Shown piece by piece: positions 6,225-6,799 of a DNA stretch of 6,799 nt. The position numbers and the translations under genes were made by a program. Origin of the DNA: Caryophanales bacterium (GTDB taxonomy: Bacteria > Bacillota_I > Bacilli_A > RFN20 > CAG-826); contig JALEUF010000005.1 in NCBI GenBank assembly GCA_022781015.1, forward strand, positions 1 to 6,799, read 5' to 3'. Below the pieces are notes generated by a model, which saw nothing but the letters and a program-made list of their open reading frames with translations, was not told the DNA's origin and made no database searches. Position 1 is the first letter of the stretch. Each line of letters begins with the position of its first letter.

Positions 6225-6488
6225 ATGGATATAAAAGAATTAAATTCAATTAGCAAAGATTATAAAGATAGGCTTAATTCCTTGATGGATAAGGCTGATG
6301 ATGCTCTTTCTAATGGAATAAAAGAATATGAATCTTCATTAAAGGAAGTAACTGAACAAGTAAAAATAGTTAAAGATGAACTAGTTAGCAAGGTAGATGC
6401 TTCTATTAAAGAAGATAGAGACAAGAAGGCTAATAAGACATTAGAAGAATATAAGAAGATGTTTTCTTCATTTGGATTAGATAAATAA
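6225..6488 (+). CDS. Small charged coiled-coil protein of unknown function
   Basis: I do not recognise this 87-residue protein. It has no signal peptide, membrane segment or cysteine. It is almost entirely Lys/Glu/Asp-rich with heptad-like hydrophobic spacing (LNSLMDKADDALSNGIKEYESSLKEV), so it should form a long helix or coiled coil in the cytoplasm. It ends with a short FSSFGLDK tail. The ATG at 6225 has only a weak purine-rich stretch (AAGAAAG) ahead. A promoter lies about 100 nt upstream, and the next gene begins 2 nt after its stop, so the two are very likely co-transcribed and may act together. Codon use resembles the rest of the window. Confidence 0.7.
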   Translation: MDIKELNSISKDYKDRLNSLMDKADDALSNGIKEYESSLKEVTEQVKIVKDELVSKVDASIKEDRDKKANKTLEEYKKMFSSFGLDK

Positions 6489-6490
6489 TT

Positions 6491-6799
6491 ATGGCAAATA
6501 AAGTTAGCAAGAAAGAAAAGAAAGAATTAGATGAACTAGAAGACGAATTGGTCTTTCTCTCTTCTAAGAAGAAGGAGCTAGAGCAGTCCCTATTAGTTTT
6601 AAAATCGGAAAATGATTCAAAAGAAGAGAGTCTAGAATCTAAATTGAAAGATGATTATTCTTCCTCACTTAAATCTATTAATGAAGAACTAGCCTCGTTA
6701 ACTAGCCAAGAAGAAGCCTTGATGGAATCTTTCTCTAAATTATTGGATTCTTTCAATGATGATTCTAATGACATCAAGATCTATCTTTCTTTATTAAAG
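6491..6799 (+). CDS. Coiled-coil protein, N-terminal part (runs off the window)
   Basis: An open frame starts with ATG at 6491 and continues without a stop to the last base, giving 103 residues of an incomplete protein. It begins MANKVSKKEKKELDELEDEL and continues with leucine/glutamate/lysine-rich heptads to about residue 85, then a DSFNDDSNDIKIYLSLLK segment. It has no signal peptide or membrane segment so far. The first 85 residues are probably a coiled coil; any catalytic or DNA-binding domain would lie beyond the window. It sits 2 nt after the previous stop, with no clear SD, so translation is probably coupled. The shared charged-helix character with its neighbour suggests a joint structure. 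The function is unknown. Confidence 0.75.
   Translation, partial: MANKVSKKEKKELDELEDELVFLSSKKKELEQSLLVLKSENDSKEESLESKLKDDYSSSLKSINEELASLTSQEEALMESFSKLLDSFNDDSNDIKIYLSLLK

Overview
The window is AT-rich DNA with short intergenic gaps inside operons and TAA and TGA both used as stops. TGG is read as Trp and the ABC ATPase gene ends in TGA, so a mycoplasma-type code is ruled out. Composition, Gram-positive-style lipoprotein and Shine-Dalgarno (SD) signals suggest a low-GC Bacillota, perhaps an uncultured gut or rumen Bacilli/Erysipelotrichia-type organism. That placement is inference.

Layout. 1-242 is a leader with several strong inverted repeats and one possible pseudoknot. 243-3080 is a three-gene operon for an iron-complex/heme/cobalamin-type ABC importer: substrate-binding lipoprotein, FecCD permease and ATPase, with overlapping gene ends. 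3081-3773 has no protein gene. It holds a dense network of mutually compatible, GC-rich long-range pairings ending in a rho-independent terminator, which I read as a large (about 0.5-0.6 kb) structured non-coding RNA. The best class guess is ROOL, from size, ornate architecture and host type only. A membrane-anchored NERD-domain protein (3774-4463) starts 8 nt after the terminator T-run.

4478-5512 (minus strand) is an Orc1/Cdc6-like P-loop ATPase of unknown role, convergent with the NERD gene. Its promoter and ribosome binding site (RBS) are built into an array of six TTTAGACT sites arranged as three 29-bp units, plus one inverted copy. 5606-6224 is gene-free and holds a pair of 22-bp direct repeats (possible IS remnant), a possible small folded element and a promoter. 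6225-6488 and 6491-6799 encode two short, highly charged, coiled-coil-type proteins in one operon; the second runs off the window end.

How the parts fit. The importer genes form one functional unit. The large RNA, the NERD protein and the iteron-controlled ATPase have no established link to it. They are the accessory part of the window and the most interesting stretch.
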